DNA of 64,000 nt from Saprospiraceae bacterium (GTDB lineage Bacteria; Bacteroidota; Bacteroidia; Chitinophagales; Saprospiraceae), in the NCBI GenBank assembly GCA_020846655.1, contig JADLDL010000277.1, positions 1 to 64,000 on the forward strand, given 5' to 3'. Below are positions 33,709-43,109 of this stretch, piece by piece (the stretch's first letter is position 1; the number at the start of each line of letters is the position of its first letter). A program made the translations under genes and the position numbers. A model generated the notes under the pieces. The model did no database searches. It was not told where the DNA came from and saw only the letters and a program-made list of their open reading frames with translations.

Positions 33709-34069
33709 GGGGAAGGTGGATTGTGTTGGCGAAGATACGGCAGGCAGGGGCCCTGAGCGCTGTGCTGTCTTGTTAAATTAAGGACTTGCTCTTGAAGGTC
33801 TTGTTTGTTCGGACTATCTTTGATTTGCGCAAAAATCGGGGCGGGTGTATTCTCCCGTTCGTCTTAATCCCATTCTTTTCCTCTGTACAAATGCTGGTTA
33901 ACCCTGGCCTGTTTCATTGCCCTGCCGGGTGATGATGTGGCACTAAATTTTTGTTACCCTTTCAAATTTCAGTATGATGTACCAAAAGCAAATTTTAAAT
34001 TGCCCCCCCCCCGCGATTTGCGCATATTAAGATTGCAAATCTCGCTTGCGGCCTCCGACCGACTGTACT
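33709..34069 (+). promoter_or_regulatory. Regulatory gap upstream of the metalloprotease: promoter, C10 tract, hairpin
   Basis: No gene is visible. A plausible promoter is TTG (33792-33794), 20 bases, TATCTTTG (33815-33822). A run of ten C lies at 34003-34012, followed immediately by an imperfect hairpin GCGATTTGC...GCAAATC-T-CGC (about 34012-34046). The ATG of the presumed signal peptide is at 34070. From about 33900 the DNA becomes AT-richer. The homopolymer and hairpin sit in what would be the 5' leader. Confidence 0.5.
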
Positions 34070-34097
34070 ATGCAAAAAACTAGGAGCCCTCTTACTG

Positions 34098-37000
34098 TTG
34101 TGTATCCTTTTGGTTTTTAACCGCGCTATTGCTCAAACCAGCCAGCCTTTTTGCGCGACAACCGGTGGATCAAATGCCATAGGTCCCTTGGGAAATGGAT
34201 TGACCGCAGCACCGCCTGGTCCAATTTTTCTGCGTATTTATGTGTACAAACTCGGAAATGACGCGGGCCAACACATGCCAACGGATGAGCAAATTCAGGA
34301 ATCCATTCTGAATTTAAAAAAGGATTTTGAGGCGCATGACATTTTCTTTGTTTGGAACTGTGAAATTGAAGAAATTCAATCCGATATGTTGGATGGACTG
34401 TATCTGGCACCTCCAGGGTTTCCTCCAGGCCCTAAACCTCACTGTGCCCTATCAACATATGTCACACATACAGACGGAATTAGTGTATTCATCGGAGGGG
34501 ATGACTCTTATGTGATGGGCGTTTCAACAGATATCCCAGGGAAAGCCATTTTAGTCAAAGGCCAGAGAGGATCTGGCAACAATACATATTATTATTCCCG
34601 TTCGCACGTAATTTCGCATGAGATGGGGCATTGCCTGGGGCTTTGGCATACGCATCACGGTTACGAGAATGACTTGGATTGCAATGGGAGCCAGAGCGAC
34701 CCAAATGAATGCCCTGATGACGACGCAGCAGGAGGTTCAACCAGCTGGATTTGTGGCGACTATGTTCAAGATACCCCTGCCGATCCGGGGCTTAGTGAGG
34801 ATGATATTATCCAGCATAACTGCCAGTATACTGGGACGCTAACGGACCCTTTTGGAGCGCCATATACACCTGATCCAACATTAATAATGTCCTATACACA
34901 TCCGTCCTGCATGATCAGCCATTCGACCGGTCAGGGCATTCGAATGCGTGCCATCATAGCATCAGATGATTTTTTGCAAAACTGTATGGTTGCTCCGCAA
35001 GCGTCGAGCATTACCATAGATGTATTTACCCCTTCGGGAACGACAAGCTTCCCGAGCACCGTTTGGGACCTTTCAAATTTGATTGGGGGAGAAATATTAA
35101 TAGATAATCTCCTCACGATTGAAAATGGCGCAACACTTACGATCAACCCCGGTGTTGTCGTTCGATTCGGCGAACATGGGCGCTTGGTGATCAAGCAGAA
35201 TGCACGCCTGATTCTACGAGGTACCTTGACGAGCATGGGCTGCACCCAGTACTGGGATGGTGTAGTGGTTTATGGAAACAGCTCGGCATCGCAGTCTCCT
35301 ACGAATGGCGTATACGCCCAGGGCCGTTTGGATGCCTATTCAGGCTTAACGTATCAATCTGTCATCGAAAACGCCAGGACGGGAGTAACGCTGTATGGCC
35401 CGAATTTGAACTCCTCCGGTGGGCAGATACATTGCGAGGGTACACTGTTTCGAAATAACATTATAGGCGTTGAAATATCGAAGTACCAGAATTTTGATCC
35501 TTTGACGCATCAAAGGCGCCCTTACCGGGCATCCTTTACGAAATGTGCATTTACCAATGACGACTTATTTCCGCATGAAGCATCGTTTCACTCCTTTTTG
35601 CACATGACCAGTGTGGGTGGCATCGATATCTTCGGGTGTTCATTTTCCAATAACCGGACCATTTCCGGAAGTCAAATTACGGATTGGGGATATGGCATTT
35701 GGGGCGCAGATGCCGGATTTAATGTGACAGGTTCTGCCTTACCGTGCCCGCCTACTCCCTGTGGTGATGTGATACCTTCGGCATTTAAAAACCTTGGCTA
35801 TGGTATTTATGTGCTAAAGTCCGTATTCAATCGACCTTTTCTGGTTAAAGAATGTAATTTCGGGGGCTGCTTCGTGGGGCTGCGCAACATATCCGTGACA
35901 GGCGCCACCATCATTCAAAACAACTTCGACCTGGGCGGGGTGCCGTCCAATACGATCATTCCGATATCTGGAAACCCATTGGCGGACAATGGATTTCAGC
36001 ATCAGGTGGGGATTATTCTGGAGAAAAACATTCACGGCTGGAGCTGCCAGGAAAATACGTTCACCAAAACGGGTACGAATTCCCCTATCACTACCATCGG
36101 TATCATGGCATTGGCAACTGGCGACGGCAATAAGGTGATTCGGAAAAATAATTTTACGGGGCTTTCGATTGGGAATTTGGCATATCAATACAATTCCACG
36201 TTGGCATCAAATGACATAGAAGGGTTGTTGTATGAGTGTAATAATAATTACAATGTTTCAGATAAGGATTTTAGAATTCCTAAAGGGCGAATTAAAAGAG
36301 AACAAGGAACGGTAATACAGAGCCCTTCAACGGTACAATATACCTCTGCTGGAAATCGATTTTCATATACTGGTATTGATTTTTCTGTTTTTTGGGAATT
36401 TCTACCAAACGAATCTCCACTTGCTCACGTTAATTATCGCTATTCTGCAAATTCTATTAACGAAGAACCTCTCAGTTTGGAAGGTAACATCTTTAAATTT
36501 TCGGCTGGCGACAATACCTGCGCAAGTCAGATATGCCTTCCGCCATGTCGTGAAGAATCCGAACTGGCGGGTATAAAATCAGATTATTATTCCCACAAAA
36601 TTGATTATCAAACACTGTTGTCTGATTATGCCTCAGCGCCTACTGAGCAAAAAGAAGCTGGTATGGAATACCACCGGCGAATGATGAGCGAAGGTGCATA
36701 TGAGGTGCTTCTGTACGGCCTTTACGATACGCTAACTTACGAGGCAGATACGCTGCATACTTGGATTAAAAATCTGGAGACCCTCGACAGCAGAATTTGG
36801 TTGGCTACGGAAGAGTTTGCGGTAGGAAATGGCTCAGCTGCTCACCAACACCTGACAGACGCTGTTACGGAATATTCGCTATCTTTTGATCAACAAACGG
36901 ACCTTGATCATTATGCCGCGTTGATCGATATCCTTTCAGAAAAGGATATATATGAATTAGATCAAAGTACATTGGATAACGTACAAACCTACGCCAATGA

Positions 37001-37403
37001 AGAAAACAGGTATACTGCGCCTTGGGCAAGGAATATCCTTAGCACAAACGGCGGCAGTTATTTCCCCCCGGACTACATTCTTGAAAGTACTCAAGAAAAA
37101 AGCCAGACTAATTCTACAAGTGTATCCAGTGCAATCTCAACGCTGACAGATCGCAGTCTTTCGGTTACGCCTAATCCGACTAGCAGTGATGTTTTCTTTC
37201 GCTTTACTCCATCCGAACAAGTCTTTAGCGCCACACTCCAAATTTTTGATCAGGTAGGGACCTTGCAGGCTGAATTCCTGCTAGCCACAACAGGGTGTGA
37301 TATCAAATGGGCAACAGGAAACACAGTGAATGGTACCTATTGGTATCAATTACGTGTAGACGGTCGCGTCGCGCAGAGCGGTAAGATTATTTTAAACAAA
37401 TAA
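34098..37403 (+). CDS. Secreted pappalysin-type (M43) metalloprotease with beta-helix and T9SS domain; signal peptide frameshifted
   Basis: Encodes 1101 residues from the first in-frame start-like codon (TTG 34098). Residues about 40-290 form a zinc protease with HEMGHCLGLWH (His174, Glu175, His178, His184: HExxHxxGxxH) and a Met-turn-like LIMSYTHPSCM. About 310-700 is a right-handed beta-helix (ATLTINPGVVVRFGEHGRL, TYQSVIENARTGVTLYG). A helical region follows, then a T9SS C-terminal domain (LSVTPNPTSSDVFFRF, GTYWYQLRVDG, SGKIILNK). ATG 34070 starts a good signal peptide only if one A of the A6 run at 34074-34079 is removed (MQKLGALLLLC...). As sequenced, that ATG leads to a stop. The DNA is AT-rich relative to its surroundings. 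Confidence 0.85.
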   Translation: MCILLVFNRAIAQTSQPFCATTGGSNAIGPLGNGLTAAPPGPIFLRIYVYKLGNDAGQHMPTDEQIQESILNLKKDFEAHDIFFVWNCEIEEIQSDMLDGLYLAPPGFPPGPKPHCALSTYVTHTDGISVFIGGDDSYVMGVSTDIPGKAILVKGQRGSGNNTYYYSRSHVISHEMGHCLGLWHTHHGYENDLDCNGSQSDPNECPDDDAAGGSTSWICGDYVQDTPADPGLSEDDIIQHNCQYTGTLTDPFGAPYTPDPTLIMSYTHPSCMISHSTGQGIRMRAIIASDDFLQNCMVAPQASSITIDVFTPSGTTSFPSTVWDLSNLIGGEILIDNLLTIENGATLTINPGVVVRFGEHGRLVIKQNARLILRGTLTSMGCTQYWDGVVVYGNSSASQSPTNGVYAQGRLDAYSGLTYQSVIENARTGVTLYGPNLNSSGGQIHCEGTLFRNNIIGVEISKYQNFDPLTHQRRPYRASFTKCAFTNDDLFPHEASFHSFLHMTSVGGIDIFGCSFSNNRTISGSQITDWGYGIWGADAGFNVTGSALPCPPTPCGDVIPSAFKNLGYGIYVLKSVFNRPFLVKECNFGGCFVGLRNISVTGATIIQNNFDLGGVPSNTIIPISGNPLADNGFQHQVGIILEKNIHGWSCQENTFTKTGTNSPITTIGIMALATGDGNKVIRKNNFTGLSIGNLAYQYNSTLASNDIEGLLYECNNNYNVSDKDFRIPKGRIKREQGTVIQSPSTVQYTSAGNRFSYTGIDFSVFWEFLPNESPLAHVNYRYSANSINEEPLSLEGNIFKFSAGDNTCASQICLPPCREESELAGIKSDYYSHKIDYQTLLSDYASAPTEQKEAGMEYHRRMMSEGAYEVLLYGLYDTLTYEADTLHTWIKNLETLDSRIWLATEEFAVGNGSAAHQHLTDAVTEYSLSFDQQTDLDHYAALIDILSEKDIYELDQSTLDNVQTYANEENRYTAPWARNILSTNGGSYFPPDYILESTQEKSQTNSTSVSSAISTLTDRSLSVTPNPTSSDVFFRFTPSEQVFSATLQIFDQVGTLQAEFLLATTGCDIKWATGNTVNGTYWYQLRVDGRVAQSGKIILNK

Positions 37404-37414
37404 AACCATCACCT

Positions 37415-37460
37415 GTCTTTGGGGTAGCCGTCATGATGCTGCCCCAAAGACTACATTTTT
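37415..37460 (+). terminator. Hairpin terminator between two T9SS genes
   Basis: GTCTTTGGGG (37415-37424) pairs with CCCCAAAGAC (37442-37451), extended inwards by four more pairs including one wobble, and followed by TACATTTTTG. It ends only about 8 bases before the next gene's ATG at 37468, so besides terminating the metalloprotease mRNA it occupies the leader of the following gene. Confidence 0.8.
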
Positions 37461-37467
37461 GTCGATC

Positions 37468-38967
37468 ATGCGTTGGTTTACACTTCTTTTTGCCGTTCTC
37501 TATTGCCTTTCGCCAACCTACGGCCAACCGGGTTTCAACCGCAAGTATGACCTGGGCGAGTCGATTACCGGTTTTTTTCAATGCGCTTATGTAGGCGGCG
37601 ATACCATTGCGGCATTTGGCCTGGCCTACAGCGACTCCATATTTTTAAACAAACAGGGCTTGGTATTTGCCCAGTTTGATACAAACGGGAATCCGATAAA
37701 TCATCGCGTATATTTTGACTCGACAGGATACGAGTATACAATTAGCCTCCCGGGTGGTTTTTTGAAATTACAAGACGGGAGTGGATTCGTTTTGCTGGCA
37801 CAAATACTCAACAATGAAAATGGTGTCCTTCTTAAGGTTGATAACGATGGAAATATGATATCGAAATATGAATTTAAGGACGCAATTGCACTCTCAAAGC
37901 ACTACGAAGTAATAGCCGAAAGTAATAAATATTTTTATATATTCGGTAGCAGGCAAAATCAGAGTTATAATTCAGATATATTCATTTTATGTACTGATAA
38001 AAAAGGAGAGAAGGTCTGGGAAAACATTTACGGCATAAACAATAGAAGCACTTACTTGAGTAGTTTTAAGCAGTTGGGTGAAAACGAGTTAGTCGTTGGC
38101 GGGGTTACGATAAATCCCCAAGGCACACCTGATTCAAAAATAAATTTCACTACAAAAATAATTGGGGTGGACAGCCTTGGCGATATAAAATACCAGTGGG
38201 AAAGTCCTCCTACTTTAGATGAAGGCGGAGCAAATGGACTGTATAAATCCGATGATGGATTGTGGTGCTACACAAGTGGGCGTGGTATATACGATGGCTC
38301 GGATTGGTTTTATCAACCCGAATTCATCAAGCGGGACAGTAATTTTAACCTGGTGTTCAAGAAACGCGTGGATAAGCCTCGGAAGTTTATAAATGGTTTC
38401 CTTAGTTCTTTTCAAACAGAAGATAAAGGGTGGTTTGGAGTTGGCCAATCGGCTACATTTGAAGAGTATGGCGCCATAACCGGCATGACGTACCGCCTGG
38501 ACGCCAACGGCGATGTCTTATGGAACCGTTTTGATACCGCACAAATGTCGATCTTTGGTTTAGGGAACTATAATAATTTATACTCAGCAGCAGAGCTGCC
38601 AGGCGGGAGTATCATTGCATGTGGCTACAGCGAAAGATATGACACTAAACTTTGGGGCTGGTTGCTCAAAATCGACCGAAACGGCTGCGTCGACACCCTG
38701 AACTGCATGCCCGTATCTGCCGTTCAGCAGCCGGGCTTCGGCAATCCGATACACGTGTACCCCAACCCGGTCAGCGATCTCATCCGGATCAGCGGCGCGG
38801 ATACGGCTTTCGAGCGCTACGAAATAGTGAGCATGGCCGGCCGGGTGCTGGATCGGGGCGCGTTGGCGCCACAAGGCATCCGGGTGGAGGGCCTGCCGCC
38901 AGGAGCCTATATCCTGCGGCTGTACAGGGGGAAAGAGATGCTGTGCCGGAAGATTATTAAACTATAG
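37468..38967 (+). CDS. Secreted T9SS protein with predicted beta-propeller, mosaic base composition
   Basis: Encodes 499 residues. A signal peptide (MRWFTLLFAVLYCLSPTYG, then QPGFNRK) is followed by repeated DxxGN/VDNDGN and ILCTDKKGEKVWENIY-type strands, typical of a beta-propeller built from repeats (VFAQFDTNGNPINHRVYFDS, LLKVDNDGNMISKYE, YRLDANGDVLWNRFD). The last 80 residues are a T9SS type A domain: HVYPNPVSDLIRISG, YEIVSMAGRVLD, LPPGAYILRLYRG, KIIKL. The first 1150 bases are AT-rich, while the C-terminal domain returns to GC-rich, host-like codons. ATG 37468 is chosen over a TTG at 37459. Function unknown. Confidence 0.85.
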   Translation: MRWFTLLFAVLYCLSPTYGQPGFNRKYDLGESITGFFQCAYVGGDTIAAFGLAYSDSIFLNKQGLVFAQFDTNGNPINHRVYFDSTGYEYTISLPGGFLKLQDGSGFVLLAQILNNENGVLLKVDNDGNMISKYEFKDAIALSKHYEVIAESNKYFYIFGSRQNQSYNSDIFILCTDKKGEKVWENIYGINNRSTYLSSFKQLGENELVVGGVTINPQGTPDSKINFTTKIIGVDSLGDIKYQWESPPTLDEGGANGLYKSDDGLWCYTSGRGIYDGSDWFYQPEFIKRDSNFNLVFKKRVDKPRKFINGFLSSFQTEDKGWFGVGQSATFEEYGAITGMTYRLDANGDVLWNRFDTAQMSIFGLGNYNNLYSAAELPGGSIIACGYSERYDTKLWGWLLKIDRNGCVDTLNCMPVSAVQQPGFGNPIHVYPNPVSDLIRISGADTAFERYEIVSMAGRVLDRGALAPQGIRVEGLPPGAYILRLYRGKEMLCRKIIKL

Positions 38968-39083
38968 GGGGCGGGCCTTTCGACGGACGGAGACGTTTGC
39001 GGGCTTTGACACAAGCCCTCATCGAAATTTTTCTTTCCTTCGCAGCACCGCCGCCTGGCGGCCACCCAATTGCAACATCCGCT

Positions 39084-40259
39084 ATGTCCCTGTCTTGTCA
39101 GAAACACTTGTTTATGCTGGAGCCCGGCGCGCACTACCTGAACGGCGCCGCCTATTCCCCCACCTTGCGGCATTCCGTGGAAGCGGGCCAAGCGGCGCTG
39201 CTGGTCAAAGCCGAGCGGCCGTTTTCGATTGCGCCGCAGCACCATTTCGACACGGCCGGGCGCCTGCGGCACTTGTTCTCGAAGATGGTCCATGCCGGCG
39301 ATCCCGAGCGTATCGCCCTGATCCCGGCGGTGTCGTACGGGATGGCGGTGGTGGCCCAAAACCTGCCGCGCTGGCCAGGGATCGAGCGAAAAAAGCACAT
39401 CCTCCTGATCGGCGAAGAATTTCCCAACAACGTGTATGCCTTCGAGCGGGTGGCGGCCCAACTGGGCTTGTCGATCAAAACCGTGGCCAAACCCGACACG
39501 CCGGACGGCCGCGGCGAAGCCTGGAATGCAGCCCTGCTCCAGGCCATCGACGCCGATACGGCCCTGGTGGCGGCGCCACAGGTACATTGGATCTACGGCA
39601 CCGTGTTCGACCTGGCGGCCCTGGGCCGGCGGTGCCGGGAGGCGGGCGCGCTGCTGGCGGTGGATGCCACCCAGTCGATCGGCATTATGCCCTTCGATGT
39701 GCAAGCCGTGCAACCCGACGCCCTGATCACTGCCGGCTACCAATGGGTGTTGGGGCCATACGGCACAAGTATGGCTTATTTCGGTGCTTTTTTCGACGAG
39801 GGCATCCCCCTGGAGGAAGGCTGGATGAACCGGCAGGAAAGCGAGCAGTTTGCCCGCCTGACCCGCTACGAACGCGCCTACCGGCCCAAGGCCCAGCGCT
39901 ACAACGCCGGAGAATACTCGCAGTTTGTCCAGTTGCCGATGCTCGAAGCCGCCCTGGAGCAGTTGCTCGACTGGGAGGTTGCGGGCATGCAAACCTATTG
40001 CCAGCGGCTGACAGCGCCTTTTTTAGATACCTGGCAAAGCCTGGGCTACCGACTGGAAGCGCCTGCCCAGCGGGCGGCGCACTTGTTTGGCCTGAGTTTG
40101 CCGGCGGTAGTAGACGCGGGGCGTTTGTTCGAACAATTGGCTGCCCGGCGGGTCTATGCCTCGCTGCGGGGCGGGGCCTTGCGGGTGTCGGTCAATGTGT
40201 ACAACGATGCCGCAGATGTGGAGGCGCTGACGGCTGTTTTGACGGAAATACTGGCCTGA
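39084..40259 (+). CDS. Aminotransferase class V-fold protein lacking the PLP lysine
   Basis: Encodes 391 residues of the class V (NifS/isopenicillin-epimerase-like) fold: HYLNGAAYSPTLRHSVEAGQ, ERIALIPAVSYGMAVVAQNL, APQVHWIYGTVFDLAAL, and LAVDATQSIGIMPFDV with Asp194 for the pyridine nitrogen. The Schiff-base lysine should lie in the segment read here as ITAGYQWVLGPYGTSMAYF, where families usually have GHK/GYK-W-L-GP. Residue 220 is Gln (codon CAA at 39741-39743). Other parts of the active site look intact, so a non-PLP or binding role is possible, unless an unusual lysine substitutes. ATG 39084 is chosen. The gene stands alone and is followed by a terminator. Confidence 0.85.
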   Translation: MSLSCQKHLFMLEPGAHYLNGAAYSPTLRHSVEAGQAALLVKAERPFSIAPQHHFDTAGRLRHLFSKMVHAGDPERIALIPAVSYGMAVVAQNLPRWPGIERKKHILLIGEEFPNNVYAFERVAAQLGLSIKTVAKPDTPDGRGEAWNAALLQAIDADTALVAAPQVHWIYGTVFDLAALGRRCREAGALLAVDATQSIGIMPFDVQAVQPDALITAGYQWVLGPYGTSMAYFGAFFDEGIPLEEGWMNRQESEQFARLTRYERAYRPKAQRYNAGEYSQFVQLPMLEAALEQLLDWEVAGMQTYCQRLTAPFLDTWQSLGYRLEAPAQRAAHLFGLSLPAVVDAGRLFEQLAARRVYASLRGGALRVSVNVYNDAADVEALTAVLTEILA

Positions 40260-40262
40260 AAC

Positions 40263-40287
40263 AAGGCCTTTTCCCCCGGCCTTTTTT
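40263..40287 (+). terminator. Intrinsic terminator
   Basis: AAGGCC (40263-40268) and GGCCTT (40278-40283) form a short stem around a C/T-rich loop, followed by TTTT. It lies 4 bases after the aminotransferase-like stop. The following 230 bases to nqrA are AT-rich and hold only a candidate -7 box TACATTTG at 40324-40331. Confidence 0.75.
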
Positions 40288-40526
40288 AGACGAAGAATAT
40301 TATCCTGCAATTTTGTTAAATTTTACATTTGACCATATAATAAATGGGAAGGGTGGTTGATTTTTACGCAAAAATTTCAAGACCGGATCGAAGGCTTTTT
40401 AAGGACATGAAATAATCGCTCCGCTCGGATATGTCTTTTTGAAATTCAAAATTTTTTTACGCCGATTGCTTTGTCGTCAAAACAAAATGTCCGTTTTTTG
40501 CTGGCACCGGAAAAGAAATGTTACAT

Positions 40527-41891
40527 ATGGGTAAATCAATCAGAATCCGCCGCGGCTACGACATCAGGCTGGAAGGCAGTGCTGAAAAAACAAGTTCGGC
40601 ACTTCCGCTTTCAGATGTTATCGCCCTGAAGCCATCGGACTTTCCCTCCTTCCTTCCCAAAGTTCTGGTCAGCCCGGGAGAAGAAATATTGGCCGGGCAA
40701 CCGGTCTTTTTTGACAAAGACCGACCCAATCTTCGGATTTGCTCGCCAGTGAGTGGCGAAGTGGCGGAAGTGGTGCGCGGGGAAAAACGGCAGATCCTGG
40801 AGGTTCGGATCATACCGGACCGCGAGACGACGCGCTACCTGGAATTTCCAAAACAAGATCCGGCAGGGGTATCGCGGGGCGATTTGCTGCAACGCCTGCT
40901 CGACAGCGGCGTGTGGAACTACATCCGGCAGCGGCCCTACGGCCTGATTGCCGACCCTGCCGACGTGCCCAAATCTATTTTTGTTTCCTGTTTCGATTCG
41001 GCGCCGCTGGCCCCCAGTTTGGGGTTTGTGGTAGGGCAGGAGCCTGAAAATTTCCAGGCGGGGCTACAGGCCCTGCAGGTGCTGGCCAATGGCCAATTGC
41101 ACCTGGGGCTGCGGGCGGACCCCGCCGACGCGGACCTGGACGAGTCGGTCCTCCGTGGTATTCCGCCGGAGCACATCCACCGCTTCAGCGGTCCGCACCC
41201 GGCCGGCAACGTGGGCATCCAGATCCACCACATCAGCCCTATTCAAAAAGGCGAAGTCGTTTGGGTGGTACACCCGCAGGATGTACTGGTGATCGGCCGC
41301 TTGTTTCGGGAAGGCCGGTACCGGGCCCAGCGCACCATAGCCCTCACGGGCAGTTGCGTAGCCCGGCCGCAGTATTTCCAGATGTTGGCCGGGCAACGCA
41401 TCAGCGACCTGACTGGGGCGCGCCTCCAGGCCGACCATTGCCGGATCATACAGGGCAATGTATTGACCGGAAACCGCTCGTCGGCAGATGATTTTTTGTC
41501 GTTTTACACCAATCAGGTGACGGTTATTCCCGAAGGCGACCAGCCGGAGTTCCTGGGCTGGTTGTTGCCCGGGTTCAAAAAACTCAGCCTGTCGCGTACC
41601 TATTTCTCCTGGCTGGCGCCCAATCGGGTATACCGGCTGGATACCAACACACACGGAGAAGAACGCGCCTTTGTGATGACGGGCCAGTACGACAAAGTGT
41701 TGCCGATGGATATTTTTCCCGTACACTTGCTGAAAGCGATTCTGGCGCGCGACATCGAGCGCATGGAACAACTGGGCATCTACGAAATAGCAGAAGAAGA
41801 CTTTGCTTTGTGCGAGTTTGTCTGCACCTCAAAAATTGAGGTGCAAAAAATTGTGGCAGAGGGCCTGGATTATATTCGCAAAGAAGGCTGA
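40527..41891 (+). CDS. nqrA: Na+-translocating NADH:quinone reductase subunit A
   Basis: Encodes 454 residues, the family length. The N-terminus is MGKSIRIRRGYDIRLEGSAE; typical NqrA stretches include VLVSPGEEILAGQPVFFDKD, ICSPVSGEVAEVVRGEKRQI, VNIRQRPYG-type (YIRQRPYGLIADP), and TALTGSCVARPQYF (here IALTGSCVARPQYFQMLAG). NqrA is the cytosolic subunit that contacts the quinone site with NqrB. An ATG at 40518 is in frame (MLHMGK), but the family alignment favours 40527. It is the first of seven tightly spaced genes nqrA-F-apbE. The 60-base gap to nqrB holds no other gene. Confidence 0.95.
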   Translation: MGKSIRIRRGYDIRLEGSAEKTSSALPLSDVIALKPSDFPSFLPKVLVSPGEEILAGQPVFFDKDRPNLRICSPVSGEVAEVVRGEKRQILEVRIIPDRETTRYLEFPKQDPAGVSRGDLLQRLLDSGVWNYIRQRPYGLIADPADVPKSIFVSCFDSAPLAPSLGFVVGQEPENFQAGLQALQVLANGQLHLGLRADPADADLDESVLRGIPPEHIHRFSGPHPAGNVGIQIHHISPIQKGEVVWVVHPQDVLVIGRLFREGRYRAQRTIALTGSCVARPQYFQMLAGQRISDLTGARLQADHCRIIQGNVLTGNRSSADDFLSFYTNQVTVIPEGDQPEFLGWLLPGFKKLSLSRTYFSWLAPNRVYRLDTNTHGEERAFVMTGQYDKVLPMDIFPVHLLKAILARDIERMEQLGIYEIAEEDFALCEFVCTSKIEVQKIVAEGLDYIRKEG

Positions 41892-41951
41892 AGCCAGGTG
41901 CCACCCCATTGACCAGGACTTAAGACATTCCGTTCACTCAACCTGCATACG

Positions 41952-43109
41952 GTGAAGTTTTTACAACGCATCCTCGCCTCCGTCAAGCCAAATTTTGAAA
42001 AAGGCGGTCGGTTTGAAAAATTTCATCCGGCGTTTGAAGCGCTGGAAACCTTCCTTTTTGTGCCCGGCCAAACCACGGCCCACGGCGTGCATGTGCGCGA
42101 TGCCATGGACCTGAAGCGCACCATGATGACGGTGATTATCGCCCTGGTGCCTACGCTGTTGTTCGGGATGTGGAACGTGGGCTACCAGCACCACCTGGCC
42201 TATGGCATGGATGCCTCCCTGATGGACAACTTCTGGTTTGGTTGTTGGAAAGTATTGCCCATCATCGTGGTGTCGTATGCTGCCGGTTTGGGCGTAGAAT
42301 TCGTGTTTTCCATCCTGCGCGGGCATCCGGTGAGCGAAGGCTACCTGGTTACCGGCCTACTCATTCCGCTCACGCTGCCGGTGACGGTTCCGCTTTGGAT
42401 GGTTGCGCTGGCCGCTATTTTTTGCACCCTTTTGGGCAAGGAAATTTTCGGCGGCACGGGCATGAATTTCATGAACCCGGCGCTGCTGGCCCGTGTGTTT
42501 CTGTTTTTTGCCTTTCCAGCCTACATGTCGGGGGACATCTGGACGGACCTTTCGCCGGAAGCCGGGCAGGCTATCGTCGATGGCTATTCCGGCGCCACCA
42601 ACCTGGTAGCCTTCGACGCCAATTACCATGCCTTGCCTTCGGCGGGCGACATGTTCTGGGGCTTCGAACAGGGCTCTATCGGAGAAACCAGTACCGCAGC
42701 CTGTTTGATCGGGGCCCTGATCCTGATCCTCTCCGGGGTAGGCAGTTGGCAGGTGATCGTGTCCTGTTTTGCCGGCGCCCTGCTGATGGGCTTGCTGCTC
42801 AACGGCATGGCCCCGGCCGATGTGCCGAACCATGCAATGCATACCCCGGCGTATTACCATTGGCTGATGGGCGGTTTCGCATTCGGCGCCGTGTATATGG
42901 CTACCGACCCGGTAACGGCGGCGCAAACCGAGCGCGGTAAATGGATATACGGCTTGCTGATCGGGGCGTTTACAGTGGTATTGCGGGTATTTAACCCGGC
43001 TTACCCGGAAGGGATGATGCTAAGCATCCTGCTGCTGAACGTTTTTGCCCCATTGATTGACCATATCGTTGTTGAACAACACATAAAAAAACGACTGAAC
43101 CGTGCATAG
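41952..43109 (+). CDS. nqrB: Na+-translocating NADH:quinone reductase subunit B
   Basis: Encodes 385 residues with about ten membrane helices. It starts with GTG (MKFLQRILASVKPNFEKGGR). The covalent FMN site is DGYSGATNLVAFDA with Thr216, the target of ApbE; this matches the Dxx(S)GAT flavinylation motif. Other family stretches: RDAMDLKRTMMTVIIALVPT, FGGTGMNFMNPALLARVFLF, GSIGETSTAACLIGALILI and MATDPVTAAQTERGKWIYG. NqrB carries the Na+ pathway and the quinone-binding site. It overlaps nqrC by 8 bases. Confidence 0.96.
   Translation: MKFLQRILASVKPNFEKGGRFEKFHPAFEALETFLFVPGQTTAHGVHVRDAMDLKRTMMTVIIALVPTLLFGMWNVGYQHHLAYGMDASLMDNFWFGCWKVLPIIVVSYAAGLGVEFVFSILRGHPVSEGYLVTGLLIPLTLPVTVPLWMVALAAIFCTLLGKEIFGGTGMNFMNPALLARVFLFFAFPAYMSGDIWTDLSPEAGQAIVDGYSGATNLVAFDANYHALPSAGDMFWGFEQGSIGETSTAACLIGALILILSGVGSWQVIVSCFAGALLMGLLLNGMAPADVPNHAMHTPAYYHWLMGGFAFGAVYMATDPVTAAQTERGKWIYGLLIGAFTVVLRVFNPAYPEGMMLSILLLNVFAPLIDHIVVEQHIKKRLNRA

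Noticed and set aside
34098..37403. Calling the metalloprotease a simple pseudogene
   Set aside because: Over 1100 codons remain open with an intact zinc motif and sorting domain; only the signal peptide is out of frame by one base.
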